64,000 nt of DNA from Epiperipatus broadwayi (Eukaryota; Onychophora; Udeonychophora; Euonychophora; Peripatidae), in NCBI GenBank assembly GCA_028023455.1, contig JAQFVV010000551.1, forward strand, positions 248,001 through 312,000, given 5' to 3'. Positions 34,275-45,109 of this stretch are shown here, in pieces. Made by a program: the position numbers and the translations under genes. A model generated the notes under the pieces. The model was not told the origin of the DNA. It did no database searches and worked only from the letters and a program-made list of their open reading frames with translations. Numbering within the stretch: position 1 is the stretch's first letter; every line of letters begins with the position of its first letter.

Positions 34275-34919
34275 CTAACACATTTCGCATGAGCTTACTA
34301 TTCTGGTGACCTGCGCTCTCATATTCGGCCAATGGAACCATGTCCTCAATAAGCCTTCCACTTTATTTATACCATAATGCCCATACAAATGATGGGTGTA
34401 CTCAATAAGTCCTTCCTGTAAACTTTCTGGTATAATCATTTTCCACTGATCCTTTTGTGGGTCAGTGATATACCACAGTATCCCTTCTTTCAGGTGGTAT
34501 CTCTCACCAGCATTAGTGTCTGCTATTTCTCCCCCTTCATCTTTGTCTTCTAGTTGGTCAATAATTTTCATGTAGGTAGGGCTTTGCCATTGTACCTTTC
34601 CGAAGTCTCTCAATCCTTCTTCTACTACAGTGTCTGTTTCTAATTTTACACTTGCCAAACAGATAACTTCCATCTGCAGATGGTCCTGGGTATCAGGAAC
34701 AATATTCCGGCTCAATGTGTCAGCTACCACATTTTCAGTGCCCTTACAATACTGGATGGAATAATTGAACTCCTGGAGAAAAAGGCTCCATCGGATTAGC
34801 CTACTATTTGTTAAATAACTCTGATTTAAAAATTCCAGGCTCTTATGATCTGTCCTAACAATCGTTTCCGATCCTATCAAGAATTGGCGGAACTTCTGAA
34901 ATGCCCACACCACACCCAA
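34275..34919 (-). pseudogene. Ty3/Gypsy RNase H C-terminal half and H2C2 zinc module
   Basis: Reads VVWAFQKFRQFLIGSETIVR then TDHKSLEFL, and QEFNYSIQYCKGTENVVADT then LSR, the standard C-terminal RNase H blocks of Ty3/Gypsy (TDHKSL, ADxLSR). After a linker comes HHLYGHYGINKVEGLLR...CEMC, the His-His-Cys-Cys integrase N-terminal module. Upstream, a one-base frameshift within about 34900-34930 separates it from the 34855-35364 frame; downstream, a TAG separates it from the integrase core. Confidence 0.85.
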
Positions 34920-35364
34920 GGCCTCTTTCTGTTACACAGTAATTAATCTCTGCACCTCTCAATGGTCTGCTGACAAAATAAATTACGCCCAAAGTACCAT
35001 CCTCTTGAGCTTGCACAAGAGCTGCACCTAACCCATACCCACTACTGTCTACCTGAACAATAAATGGTTTCCTTAGGTCAGGGTAAACCAACATCACTTG
35101 GCTAAGGAATTTCTCTTTAATAACCCTAAAATTGGTCTCGTGCTCTTCCATCCATTTCCATGACATTCCCTTATGTAATAATTGCAGCAGAGGCTCCATG
35201 TCTGAAGCAAAGTTTTTGTAAAATTTATTGTAGAAATTACACAGCCCCAAAAATGATCTCACCTGTTTTGGTGTTTGAGGGGCTGGGAAATCTCGTATTG
35301 CCTGGATTTTGTCCGGATGTGGTCTGATTCCATTAGCATTAATTAAGTGCCCTAAGAAATTCAC
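34855..35364 (-). pseudogene. Ty3/Gypsy RT thumb/connection and RNase H start
   Basis: Reads FLGHLINANGIRPHPDKIQA, PQTPKQVRSFLGLCNFYNKF (RT C-terminal region), then PFIVQVDSSGYGLGAALVQ, the start of RNase H with its first catalytic Asp. It ends frameshifted (ERGLGCGVG... in place of an EALGVVWAF-type block). Its upstream join to 35339-35584 is broken by one extra A in an A7 run near 35384-35390. Confidence 0.85.
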
Positions 35365-35584
35365 TTCTGCTGCTAAACAGCTTTTTTTGTAAATTAATGC
35401 AAATATCCTTCATATTGCACTCTTGTAGAAACAACTTGAGGTGTTGTAAGTGCTCCTGAGAGTTATTGGATGCAATAATCACATCATCCATGTAGATAGT
35501 GATTAACTTTTTGATCTCAGGGGACAGCACATGGTCAAGACATTTTAGCAGGCCTGCTCCACTATTCTTGAGACCCAAAGGCAT
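35339..35584 (-). pseudogene. Ty3/Gypsy RT catalytic core with YMDD box
   Basis: Reads MPLGLKNSGAG then ITIYMDDVIIASNNSQEHLQ. YMDD is the intact catalytic box of the RT palm. A single in-frame TGA about ten codons upstream (near 35615) separates it from the fingers/palm portion at 35615-36517; both lie in the same frame, so a single point change caused the break. It ends by frameshift at the A7 run. Confidence 0.85.
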
Positions 35585-35614
35585 TCTGTTAAATTGGTAC
35601 GATATACCATTATA

Positions 35615-36607
35615 TCAAAATGCTGTGTACTTCTGGTCAGCAGGGTGTAACTTGATCTGCCAATAGCTGGCAGTCAGATCTAACGTGGAAAATATCTTTT
35701 TTCCCTGGAATTTATTTACCAACTCATTAATTGGAGGTGGAACATTTTGATCTGGCCATGTAATCTTGTTCAGTTGCCTGGCATCCAAACACAGTTTTAT
35801 GGCTCCATCTTTTTTTTTTACAACCACCAATGGGTTATTATACATTGACGAACCCTTAGTGATAATATCCCACTCCTCCATTTTAGCTAATTCTCTCTCT
35901 ACCTCAGCTCTATATTGGTGTGGCACTGGGTATGATCTTGCCTGGTATGGTGTACTGTCAGCAACCTTGATCCTGTGCTCATACCCTTTAATAACACCGG
36001 GTTTATCTGAAAAATTTGATTTATATTCAATTAGAACTTCTTTTAGGTCCTCTTTCCATCCTTCCCTCACTTCATTTATTATCTCATCAATACATGCCTC
36101 TATTGAAGGCTGTTCTATCTCAACCTCCATATTACATACATTTTGTTGGTTCATTATCATCTGCGAACCAAACTCCACTTCTTCCCCATCGCAGATAATC
36201 TTTTCATCTTTATAATTGATCATACACCCAGTTTTGTGCATAAAATCGGACCCCAATATGGCTTCATGTACCAACCCTTTTAGAATTAATAGCGTGTGGG
36301 ACATAATTTTATCCCCTATTTTAATTTGCACCCAAACTTGTTTCGAGCCCAATTGTGCCTTTTTGTTATTTTCCAATGTTATTTGCGTGCTTTTCACTGG
36401 TAGAGTTGGTATCTCTATGGATTGGCCCTGCATGCATTCATATGTTGTTTCTGACATTACTGATATCTGGCTGCCAGAATCCCACAATGTCTCTACCTTG
36501 ACATCGTTCATTTGCAAAACAACCTTTGGGAATTCTTGAGACGTGTACTTAATTGATTCGCCATCCCACTCACAAATAAGATTATCTATCCTCTTTTCTT
36601 CTGTTGT
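35615..36607 (-). pseudogene. Ty3/Gypsy aspartic protease and RT fingers
   Basis: The open frame extends upstream of the first apparent start at 36517, beyond 36600, without an ATG, as expected of a pro-pol frame entered from gag. Protease: VETLWDSGSQISVMS (catalytic DSG, ~13 residues past 36517), flap and EAILGSDFMHKTG. RT: YRAEVERELAKMEEWDIITK, YNNPLVVVKKKDG, LCLDARQLNK and FSTLDLTASYWQIKLHP, whose Asp is the first catalytic one. It ends at TGA near 35615. Confidence 0.88.
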
Positions 36608-36620
36608 TCTACTGATTACT

Positions 36621-36836
36621 TTATTTCTTTTCTTTTTTCTCCTTCCTTTTTTTTACTGGTTCTTTTATTTCTTCTTTTAATTCTCTGACCATCTCTGCCG
36701 TTTCTTTCTTTATATCTTCTTTGAATTTCATCATGCATTCATATAATAGTTTTCTTATTAAGAGTTCCATGTCCTCTTTTAATTCTTTCTCACCTTCTGC
36801 CATATTTTGTATATTTTTATTACTTCTCAATTTCAT
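36621..36836 (-). CDS. Short coiled-coil gag-like frame
   Basis: 71 codons from ATG at 36836. The N-terminus is MKLRSNKNIQNMAEG, followed by a charged helix with heptad-like spacing (KELKEDMELLIRKLLYE, EMVRELKEEIKEPVKKRKEK) and a Lys-rich end. There is no capsid-like domain and no CCHC zinc knuckle. The stop falls where the pro-pol frame is open in another phase. Between them is AAAAAAAAGG at about 36648-36657, a place where a shift could join the two. It may be the remnant of a deleted gag or a reduced gag; the sequence does not decide. Confidence 0.5.
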   Translation of the reverse strand: MKLRSNKNIQNMAEGEKELKEDMELLIRKLLYECMMKFKEDIKKETAEMVRELKEEIKEPVKKRKEKKEKK

Positions 36837-37253
36837 ATATGGCCGTGTTGCTTATTTTTGCTCCAGTAAACAAAATCTTAACTTTATCAATAGTTACGAT
36901 ATAAATTCAATATTTTATTTTGCCTTGTTAATAAATTTGTTCACCGACACCCTCTCTTTTATCATCCTATAATCTCCTGTCCCTCTCTACCTTTACTGTC
37001 ATTACTAGCCTTTGATCAATTTTATTTATTATTTAATTTATCTGCTATTATTTTGTTTCAATATAAACTTATTTAAAATCTTATATTCTTAAAAAAAAAC
37101 TTTCGTAATCATACGCAATAACTTTTTAGACTTGCGCACTTATTTGTGGTCATATTTATTTTCTGGCTACGGACATTAAATTCTCAATTTTATGCCATTT
37201 TTAAATTTTCTCAGGTCGTGGTTTTTTTTTCGTACGCCCAAGTTGGGAAAGCC

Positions 37254-38612
37254 ATTATAACGTTTTCTATATTTCTAGGCCTTTACACGCATTATAAATG
37301 TGTGAGTTGATCAAGTTATGCAAAAGAAAAATAAATGTTCATTTATTTTATTAAAAAAAAAGAACGTTTCATTATTATTCCAAAACATAACTATCTTTCC
37401 TGATCAGCTTGGCCTAGAATTATTACTAAGTACAATCGTGAGCTGACTCAGTTTTTAATTTCTACATGAGGGCGTCAGAGTCGTTAGACCCACTGAGTTG
37501 GGGTCAAACATATTGTAACTTGTAAACTAATAATTATACGATCTGGGTTAAAATTCCTGTTAAGTAGAAGATATTCCCCTTTGACTTAATTAAGAAAAAT
37601 AAATCTATTTAGCAAAGGTAATTTGTATACTAATTTGATTCTAAATAATCAAAACTTAAATATAATAACTCTAAATTTATACACGTACAATGAAAGTATG
37701 TTAATAACAAAGATTTAATATTTATGATAAATGAAAAATTATAATGTTGGGACGTATTGTGCATAACGAATTTAATAATTTGATTCAAATATTGAATCAA
37801 TAGTTAGTTCGTGTCTTATTTTTCTGTGGTACTGTTTCATTTACTACTCCGTTTGCAAATCTTTAGATCACAAAATTATGGGATAAACATTTCATTAAAA
37901 TCTCAGTTCATAAAGCTTTATATAAAGTTATGGCCATTAACTTACCGGTAAGTTTATATTTAAATAGGTCATTGATCCTCCCCAATTCAGTCAGTGGGTA
38001 GTCCGCAGTAGTTGTTTTTTTAGTTGCATTTCTTCCAAATCTCCGATCAAATTTAGGTAGAGTCAGATGACGATCTAGGTGACTTTTCTCGAGAGAAAAT
38101 GTCAGCAAACGATAGAGTTCTACTCACTCATGATGAGCGATTTCAGTTCGTATCTAAGTGGACACATTTTATTAATTTTTTTTTTTTGTTTAAAAAAAAA
38201 TACGAGGCACTTCAAATTGCTCAACACTCTCTGGAATGACAAGACAAAAGACACTTTTCAAATCTGTCGGCTCCTTTTATATTCCCAGATTCTTTTTAGA
38301 AGTTCTGCGCATATTCCTTTTTACCTTTTGTTCTATTTTATAAACTTCTACATTATTCTCCTTTTTTTTATTACAAAGTCTGTTTTCTCGTTAATAATCT
38401 GCCACTTTTAATTACTATCAGAAAGTCGGACTTTCTGATAGCAATCTTTTACCTTTGGAATTTTTTTTCACTACTTGACTCAATTATTCAGTATGCACTT
38501 TCCCACATTGAATTTACTTTAGTTAACTTATATTAAAAAAAGAAAAAATTAAACTTTCACTGTACGTTTTTCTTAAAACATTATAATACAAAAAAAAATT
38601 AAGGATCGGGTT
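37254..38612 (-). repeat. 5' LTR of the Ty3/Gypsy element
   Basis: About 98% like the other LTR. Just inside it, in element orientation, CGTTATAA is followed by TGGCTTTCCCAACTTGGGCG. The leading TGG is what a tRNA primer-binding site should show, but I cannot match the rest to a tRNA 3' end. Minus-strand landmarks: TATA box at about 38269-38277, then ATGA|GTGAGTAG, then ACCG|GTAAGTTAAT. Confidence 0.88.
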
Positions 38613-38989
38613 CTCTCTTTTTTTATTTAAATGATACCCAATATTAAATAGTAATTTGTACCATATATATAAATAAATAGCACAATATAATATTATGGAA
38701 AGAACTATTCTTCAACATATGTTGTGGGCATGTCTGAAGAGTAGTTTCTTACACAATATTTCATATATATATATATATATATATGATAGCTATATTAATT
38801 ATATATATTGTAAAGGGATGGGGGGGTAGAAAGATCAGGGAGAATGTGGTGATGGCAAATCATCATCAACCCCAAGGAAATAGAAAATCAATAATTTACA
38901 AAAGTATAAATATTCATGGAGAGTATGAGATCTCTGAGAACATTGAGATATCAGAAGAGCAAGTACAAATATAATTATCCATCGACCAG
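38613..38989. other. AT-rich sequence with (TA)n
   Basis: Genomic flank of the Gypsy element. Contains TATATATATATATATATATA at about 38764-38784 and nothing coding. Confidence 0.45.
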
Positions 38990-39790
38990 CATTATAACAT
39001 AAAAAAAAATAAGTGCAAGTAAATACTCTAGACAAATAACCATCCATCATCATCATTGATGGGAATAAACAAATTAGTACAATAAATCAGAATAAAATCA
39101 ACAGTCCTTCTTGTGACTGGAGTTGAACAATAAAAAATATAAATCAACAGTCAACCTTGTGACTCGATTGGAAATGGGTCTTCTGTAGACCAGGGTAACT
39201 ACTGAGACTTTACCAACTTGGGCAATTATTTAAGCATAACATAGATGCACCACTTAAGTGCTCATCCATCAGAATATATATAAGAATCAAACAATGATGC
39301 CAAAACATTAAAACATGCTGATCATCATCAATGCTGTACTGGCTAACTATAAACTTAACTTTTAAATAAGATTAAAATAAAAGATAGTGCATGGGCTTTA
39401 AAGAATATAATCTTATGCACCAACCAGGATGATGATGATTGATCATTGCTGGATACCCTAAAAGCATTAAATACACATCCCATTCATAAATTCATCCCAT
39501 GCACGAATGTAGCTCAGAGAACACAAGCTCTATTACTGTATGTGACCAAGAGATGATGCAATACAATTTTAACAATTAAATACTAGTTTATTATTAACAA
39601 AAAAATAAATGATATTTAAGGTCTGATTTTGAATAATATACAATATTTAAAAAAATCATATTTGTGATTGACAACATTACTATACAAAATTCAAATTACG
39701 CAATTTCTATTCAAAATTTAAATTATTACATTGATTTACATATATGTGCACACAGACACATGATTTCTAATATACAATTAATGTATTTTA
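38990..39790. repeat. Dispersed repeat, copy 1 (copy 2 precedes the Penelope-like element)
   Basis: Shares, in order, with 55260-55990: CATCATCAT(C/G)ATTGATG-like, CAACAGTCAACCTTGTGACT, AATGGGTCT, GGGCAATTATTTAAGCATAA, CATCAGAATATATA, CTCAG(A/G)(G/-)AACA...GCTCTA, TTTTAACAATTAAATACTAG and TTTACATATATGTG. Total ~700-800 bp with many indels. No coding region here, whereas the second copy runs directly into a Penelope-type RT, so this family may be the upstream part of that element. Confidence 0.55.
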
Positions 39791-40269
39791 ATTGGTATTT
39801 AATAATGACAAAGAAAAATGATTACAATTTTACATACATACCCTATTTTAATTTGTTACAATATTATTATATTTTTCATAATTAATTCATTTGGAAAACA
39901 CATACATTTCTCACATATACATGAGTAGAAACAAAATACATAATTTAAAATTTAGCTTCAGTTTATAAGTTTTTTTTTTATCAAACAAAATAAAGTCAAC
40001 TTTTGTTTGACAGGTTGTTGATTAATTACTTATCAAGGTCTCTAAATATAAAATCTCTCTTTTTTTTTAATAAAGGAAAAATAAAATCGTTTTATATATC
40101 AGTCACTTCTGACCAAAGAAATCATTTAAAATTTCATCATATTTAACTTCTGTTAGATTTCAACTCAAACAAAAGTTACTTGTTTGTTTGTAATTTATAA
40201 TTTTAAGTTGTTTTAAGGAATATTAAAAAATAACTCACTGTATATACATGAATCATGTTTATCTATGGT

Positions 40270-40640
40270 TCCCTGCATGTATAGATAAATAGCAGCATAA
40301 GAACACCAATTTCTTCTAGCATTCTCTTGGTAAGCTTAGGTTTTTGGTCCATCAGAAAGATATAATTTCGGGTTTGTTGTCATCATCAGGGAAAAGTATT
40401 CAAGAAATGCATTGGCATACCATGAGCTTCCTTTTGTAGTCCATGAAATTGTCAAGCTCTCTTCTAGAACATATTTAAGCAGCTAGTTGATCCATTTGAA
40501 GTGACCCTGGCCTCATGAATCAAAACTTTGCAGTAAACTACAGGGCAGCTACTGGACTGGTACTCCCTTAGATCTTCATAGAAGCTCTGTATAACTCTTC
40601 TAGCTACTTTACCTCTTTTTTGAGGCTATTGATTCAGAAG
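40270..40640 (-). pseudogene. Possible decayed DDE (pogo/Tigger-like) transposase fragment
   Basis: On the minus strand a frame through 40330-40480 reads LLKYVLEESLTISWTTKGSS, then WYANAFLEYFSLMMTTNPKL and YLSDGPKT. The order W-(A/T)--FLE-F-----NP-L-L-DG resembles the DDE_1 transposase block that contains the second catalytic Asp. The following frame, KLTKRMLEEIGVLMLLFIY, is placed like the next conserved helix. Stops and frameshifts interrupt it, and the block is more GC-rich than its flanks. Resemblance is judged by eye only. Confidence 0.35.
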
Positions 40641-40999
40641 TAACCCAGCTTCAAGTAAATCAAAACTCCTGTGAAGGAAAATCATAGCAGCTCCTGTCCT
40701 GCATTCAACTACACCAGTTCATGGTAGGTATTCTGCAAACTCTATGATCAGCTAAAACCAACTGTTGCAAACTTCAATAATCTGCAACAAATATTGCAAA
40801 AACTTTTCAGATGACCATTCTTACAAAAAGTAGTATCCAGACTGCTCTCTTCAAAAATCATTACCCAGACTGACTGATATTTTTTATCAGACTTTTTGTA
40901 AAATCATCTGAGGTGATAACAACACCTTGATTGAAAACAGAATTTTTATTTTTATCTCTCTAATCCCTTTGAAAATAAGCTTGAAAGTTTTATTAAAGT

Positions 41000-42990
41000 G
41001 TGATATACATGTTTTCACTTAGGGGATTTCTAATAGATAGAGACTTTATTTAATTAATAAAAAAATTTCAAAAACAATTATGATGGTTTTACATTTCAAA
41101 ATCAGAATAATAATAATACAATATTTGTATTTATTCAGACCTTTTAAAAGTTTAATTTATAAACAATTTTTATTTTAAATCAGAGTTATTATTTATTTTT
41201 TTTATTTCAGTGAATGTAGAAAATATCTACTATGATGTTTGTCTGTGTTTATTTCTACTTTTCCTTTCAACGTTATATATATATATATTTATGCACACAC
41301 ACACTATATTAGTGTGTGCTATGTAATCCAATTGGTTGCATTGCCCTGGTCTGAGGGAAAAAAAAATAGAGAAATGGAACACCTATCTAACAATATTTTA
41401 CATAATTTACATGTATAATAAAAACAAAGTTCATACCTAAACCTATGTACTCATCAGCTTTTTTAGAGATCTGACAGACATCTGACAGCTAATAGAATGA
41501 ATAGTGATCTGCAATTTTGAGATAGATAAGGAATTCAGCCATCGGACTGTAAATACACAATGCACAATGAACACTAACAGTGCTACCTCAAATGAGACAC
41601 TATAAGCTACTACAACCTTGATAAAGAAAATGCAAAGCCCTCTCTCACGGAGAGGCTAGAAAATACAAAACTAAGCCCTGCTTCTTTTTGAGTCTTATGG
41701 GATGGGAAATACAAATTATGCCTTGCTTCTTTTCTTTGGAGACGTAGAGGCTGAAATCATAGCAGGACCATGTTAACTGCTCTATGACAAACAATATAAA
41801 ATACAAAAAATAGGTTTGAGCAAATAGTGGAGATAGAACACTCTTAGAGCTGCATGGGAACATTGCATCCTCAAGCCAATGACAAAAATCTCCATCCATC
41901 ATCAAAACTAAAAATACAACTAAATGAACTTCAACAATCAAACACCAAATCCAACTAGTTACAATATATATATAAAGAAAAAAAATGGTTATAAAAGTAA
42001 TATTTTATGTGACTAATTTTTTGAATACATAGTGTGCCGGTCAAATGTGTATATTGGTTTAACTCAGTTCGAAGACTAGGCGAAAGTACCTCCAGGCCAC
42101 TCATATGCGAGATATAAAAATCAAGAATACTATGGCCTCTACCCTATTTGTCTATTTTTTAGTCTACCCATGAACCAACAACATATCCAAGACATGCCTA
42201 AATTATTTTATATTCTGGCCCAATTTTACTATCAGGAAGAAACAATGGACTAGAATACTTAAAGAACTAAAACAAGTTAAATGTGCCAATAAATATAAGA
42301 TGAGTTAAATGTTTGTGCATGCTTGGATCATCGAACAAATACCATAAAAGGTTAAGCAAATAACAGGTTGAAATAACATTAGAAGACTAAAGCTTTTGTT
42401 TTAAATTAGATACTTTAATAAATGCAGTTTAAATATTATAAATGTTTTAAATATCTCTGCTATTCCCCAATTAATCCTTGATGAATAATTTTACAATGAG
42501 GCATTTTCAATGACATATAATTCTGCGGCCTAGGTATTACTTTTCCAATTTAAATAAATTTATCAATTCATGTCCCCTCAATACAGCAAAATTAAAATAA
42601 CTATTTCACAAAGCATTCTCATTGCTTTGTGCTCTATAAATAATTTAAAATATTTAAAGGTTTCTTTAAATAACTAATATTTAATTGTGGGAATGAATAC
42701 AAACAAAATAAGCATTATCGAGGAAATCGAATTGGCAAACAAAAGGAAACTTAATTAGTATTAAATTATGAATATTCATTTTAAATTGGAAATATGTTTA
42801 AATAAAAAAATAATTTACACCACATAAGGAAACAAACAAATATATATATATCACATTAAAATGAGGAATAGCAAAGGGGGGGGGGATTTAAGCATAAAAG
42901 AAATGATCAAGTTAAAATAAATATAATCTAATATTAAGATAATAAGAGATACATTATGAAATATAATAAATTAATGAAATATTTAAAGAA
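41000..42990. other. Non-coding stretch with short tandem pieces
   Basis: Mostly A/T-rich. 41630-41760 has imperfect tandem pieces around GAGGCTAGAAAATACAAA, CCCTGCTTCTTTTTGAG and TTGCTTCTTTTC; a 98-codon minus-strand frame across them is probably incidental. (TA)n/(CA)n tracts occur near 41275-41310. Confidence 0.35.
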
Positions 42991-42994
42991 AGAT

Positions 42995-43290
42995 ACTTGT
43001 ATTAAAAAGAAAAGTAAAAGTTCATGAGGAGATCATTAAAATTTACCAGTCCTTGTTTATTTGGTCCAGTTCCCTTGACATCCATGGCTTGATTACATAC
43101 GTGAAGTTATTTGTCCGGACGAGATTTGAATTAGGAAGCATTTTTCATGAAGGGTGCACACCCAGCTCACAGTTCAGTTTTACTAGATACTTGACACTTT
43201 ATGGAATTTTTATGGATTAGAACCCCAATGGCAGGCAAATCTGATGATCTTAGCCACCATACATGGCCATGTCCACCAAATTAATAGAAA
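42995..43290 (-). mobile_element. Possible tRNA-derived SINE
   Basis: On the minus strand, TGTATGGTGGCTAAGATCAT (A-box-like) and TTTGCCTGCCATTGGGGTTC then TAATCC (B-box GGTTCTAATCC) sit at tRNA-like spacing. Some 200 bp of GC-richer body follow (GAGCTGGGTGTGCACCC, CTCGTCCGGACAAATAACTT). It differs from the minimal SINEs elsewhere in the window. No target-site duplication was identified. Confidence 0.4.
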
Positions 43291-43299
43291 TTTTAAAAG

Positions 43300-44580
43300 G
43301 TCGCATGTTTAAATCAGAACACGAATTCTCCACAAATCTAGGACACAGTGGTTTTCAGCATTTATTTTTAGTGCAACCTCGGAGGATCATTAAACTTAGT
43401 CGCTGTAACAGGAGCAGCAGAGGTAAGTAGAAGAACTCTTCAAAAGAGCCAATAAGCAGCAACTAAGTACATTTTCAAAATTACTTCAGTAACAAGGTTC
43501 AGAAATACTTTCAGAGTCAATCTTTGAATAAAATAATTTTAGAATAAAATTAGGTGAATTTCATAAGAATTTCTGCATAATAAAATGAAAGAACAGAATC
43601 TGAATGACTCAATCAACAAAATCTGACTGATTTAAAAAATAAAATCTGAATAAATCAATCAACAAAATCTGACTCCTGAATAATCAAGTCTTTTGTTCTC
43701 CCCACCTTACCTTTCTGGAGGTACTTTTCTATTGTTTTGCATATGATTCTAGATCTTGATAAGCTCTCTATGCTCTTTTGTTTCAAAGTAACTTTTTGCT
43801 AAAAATAAACTTTAATTTCTTATTATCAAATTTTGCTTTTAATTTTGAATTTGATTTATTAAAAAAAAAGAACATCTTTAATTTGCCTTGAATGATATAC
43901 TAATTGAAATGCCATTACTTTAGGAATGCTGGCAGGCTTATCTTAAAATAAAATCATATGCCATATATTTTTAACAAAATTAAAATATATATATATATAT
44001 TATTTCTTTTAATGAAATGACATTTTAGTTTCAACAGAATTTTGCTTTAATCATATATATATACAATTCTGTACATATATGTTTCATTAATAAATTTTGA
44101 AAAAGAAATTTTAATAAACGATTTAATTTTAATCAGAATTTATTTTAAAAGAATATTTTAAAGTATATAGCTAATTTAATGACCATTAAATATACAAAAT
44201 GAAACACGTTAATTTTATATTTAATGCAAAACTCTGTTGATACTTGAATATAAACTTAACCCAGGTTTACAATATCGGTAAGTTTATAGAAGGCTGTGAA
44301 GCATGGATCGGACTTCCGGATCCATTGCTTCAATAGTTATAAAAGAAATAAAAATGATAATAGTATAAAAATCCATTTAAAAAAATATATAATAAAGTAA
44401 GTTTTTAAAAAACAGATTCACACCTAGTTGCAAAATCTTACAATGAACATGGAATTATAATAAGAAATCTTTATATTCTTAAATTTATTTAAAGGATTAA
44501 AAAAAAACTTGCAATATTATAAATGAAATATTTATTTTATATAGCTCTATGTTTATAAACTCTAATATTAATAATCAGCC
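43300..44580. other. AT-rich intergenic sequence
   Basis: No gene recognised. Contains a duplicated ATAAAATCTGAATGACTCAA-like segment near 43590-43690 and a small palindrome (AAGCATGGATC...GGATCCATTGCTT) at 44308-44334. Confidence 0.4.
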
Positions 44581-44685
44581 ATAAAATTGATGCACATTCG
44601 CTTTGTAGATTTTTAATTATAAATGAAAGTTAGAGTATTCATTTATAGTTAAAAATCTGCAAAGCGCATGTGCATTAGCTTTATT
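44581..44685. repeat. 105-bp foldback repeat
   Basis: Left arm ATAAAATTGATGCACATTCG then CTTTGTAGATTTTTAATTAT; right arm inverted, ending AATCTGCAAAGCGCATGTGC then ATTAGCTTTAT. Arms of about 45 bp with a few mismatches. The arm motif AAAGCGCATGTGCATTAGCT is close to AAAGCGCATGTACAATAGCT in the 537-bp palindrome at 22701. Confidence 0.75.
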
Positions 44686-44974
44686 GAAATATTATAGAGA
44701 AATTCAAACGAAAAGATATATTTAAAAAGAGGGAAAATAGTAATATAAATATATAATTTCATGTAATCATTTTTTTATTTATGATTAATGAATTACTGTG
44801 ATATAATTTTTTTTGTTGCCTTTTATTATTAACTTATTTTGTATTACATTTAAATCAAAGAAATTGTAATTATTTAAATTGTTTATGACAATTTTTCCTA
44901 CATAAAGAATTAAATAATAGAATTAAATTTTAATTAGAGGGAATTTAATCCCAAACTTTCCAGCTCTCTTAGTT

Positions 44975-45100
44975 ATCCACTCCATCGTATACAACCGATA
45001 CATATAACCACATACGTGCGAAAAAGATAAATGATCCCCAATAAACGTATTTCATGCTGGCCCAGCATTCATCATTTGGTCCAGATCATCAACCTATATA
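44975..45100 (+). repeat. Copy of the CATGCT-AACCAGCA repeat family
   Basis: Homologous to 20465-20600: CTCCA(C/T)..., CACATACGTGCGAAAAAGAT, CAATAAACGTATTTCATGCT and CATCATTTGGTCCAGATCAT, then ATATATAT. Only one terminal repeat is present, so this is a partial or solo copy. Confidence 0.6.
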
Positions 45101-45109
45101 TATATAATC

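Larger units (their letters stand above)
31974..38612 (-). mobile_element. Full-length but defective Ty3/Gypsy LTR retrotransposon
   Basis: 6.6 kb bounded by two LTRs (31974-33329 and 37254-38612). Internal order on the minus strand: short coiled-coil gag-like frame, aspartic protease, RT, RNase H, H2C2 zinc module, integrase with a GPY-type C-terminal region. PR-RT-RH-IN order places it in Ty3/Gypsy. By eye the LTRs differ at about 25-30 positions, mostly transitions, so insertion is fairly recent. Even so, pol carries two in-frame stops and two frameshifts. Only ~740 bp separate the 5' LTR from the protease, too little for a normal gag. No target-site duplication is visible, and the LTRs end AACCC...TTATAAT rather than TG...CA. 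Confidence 0.9.

Noticed and set aside
41645-41941. 98-codon minus-strand frame
   Set aside because: Contains imperfect tandem DNA pieces and no known domain; likely chance.
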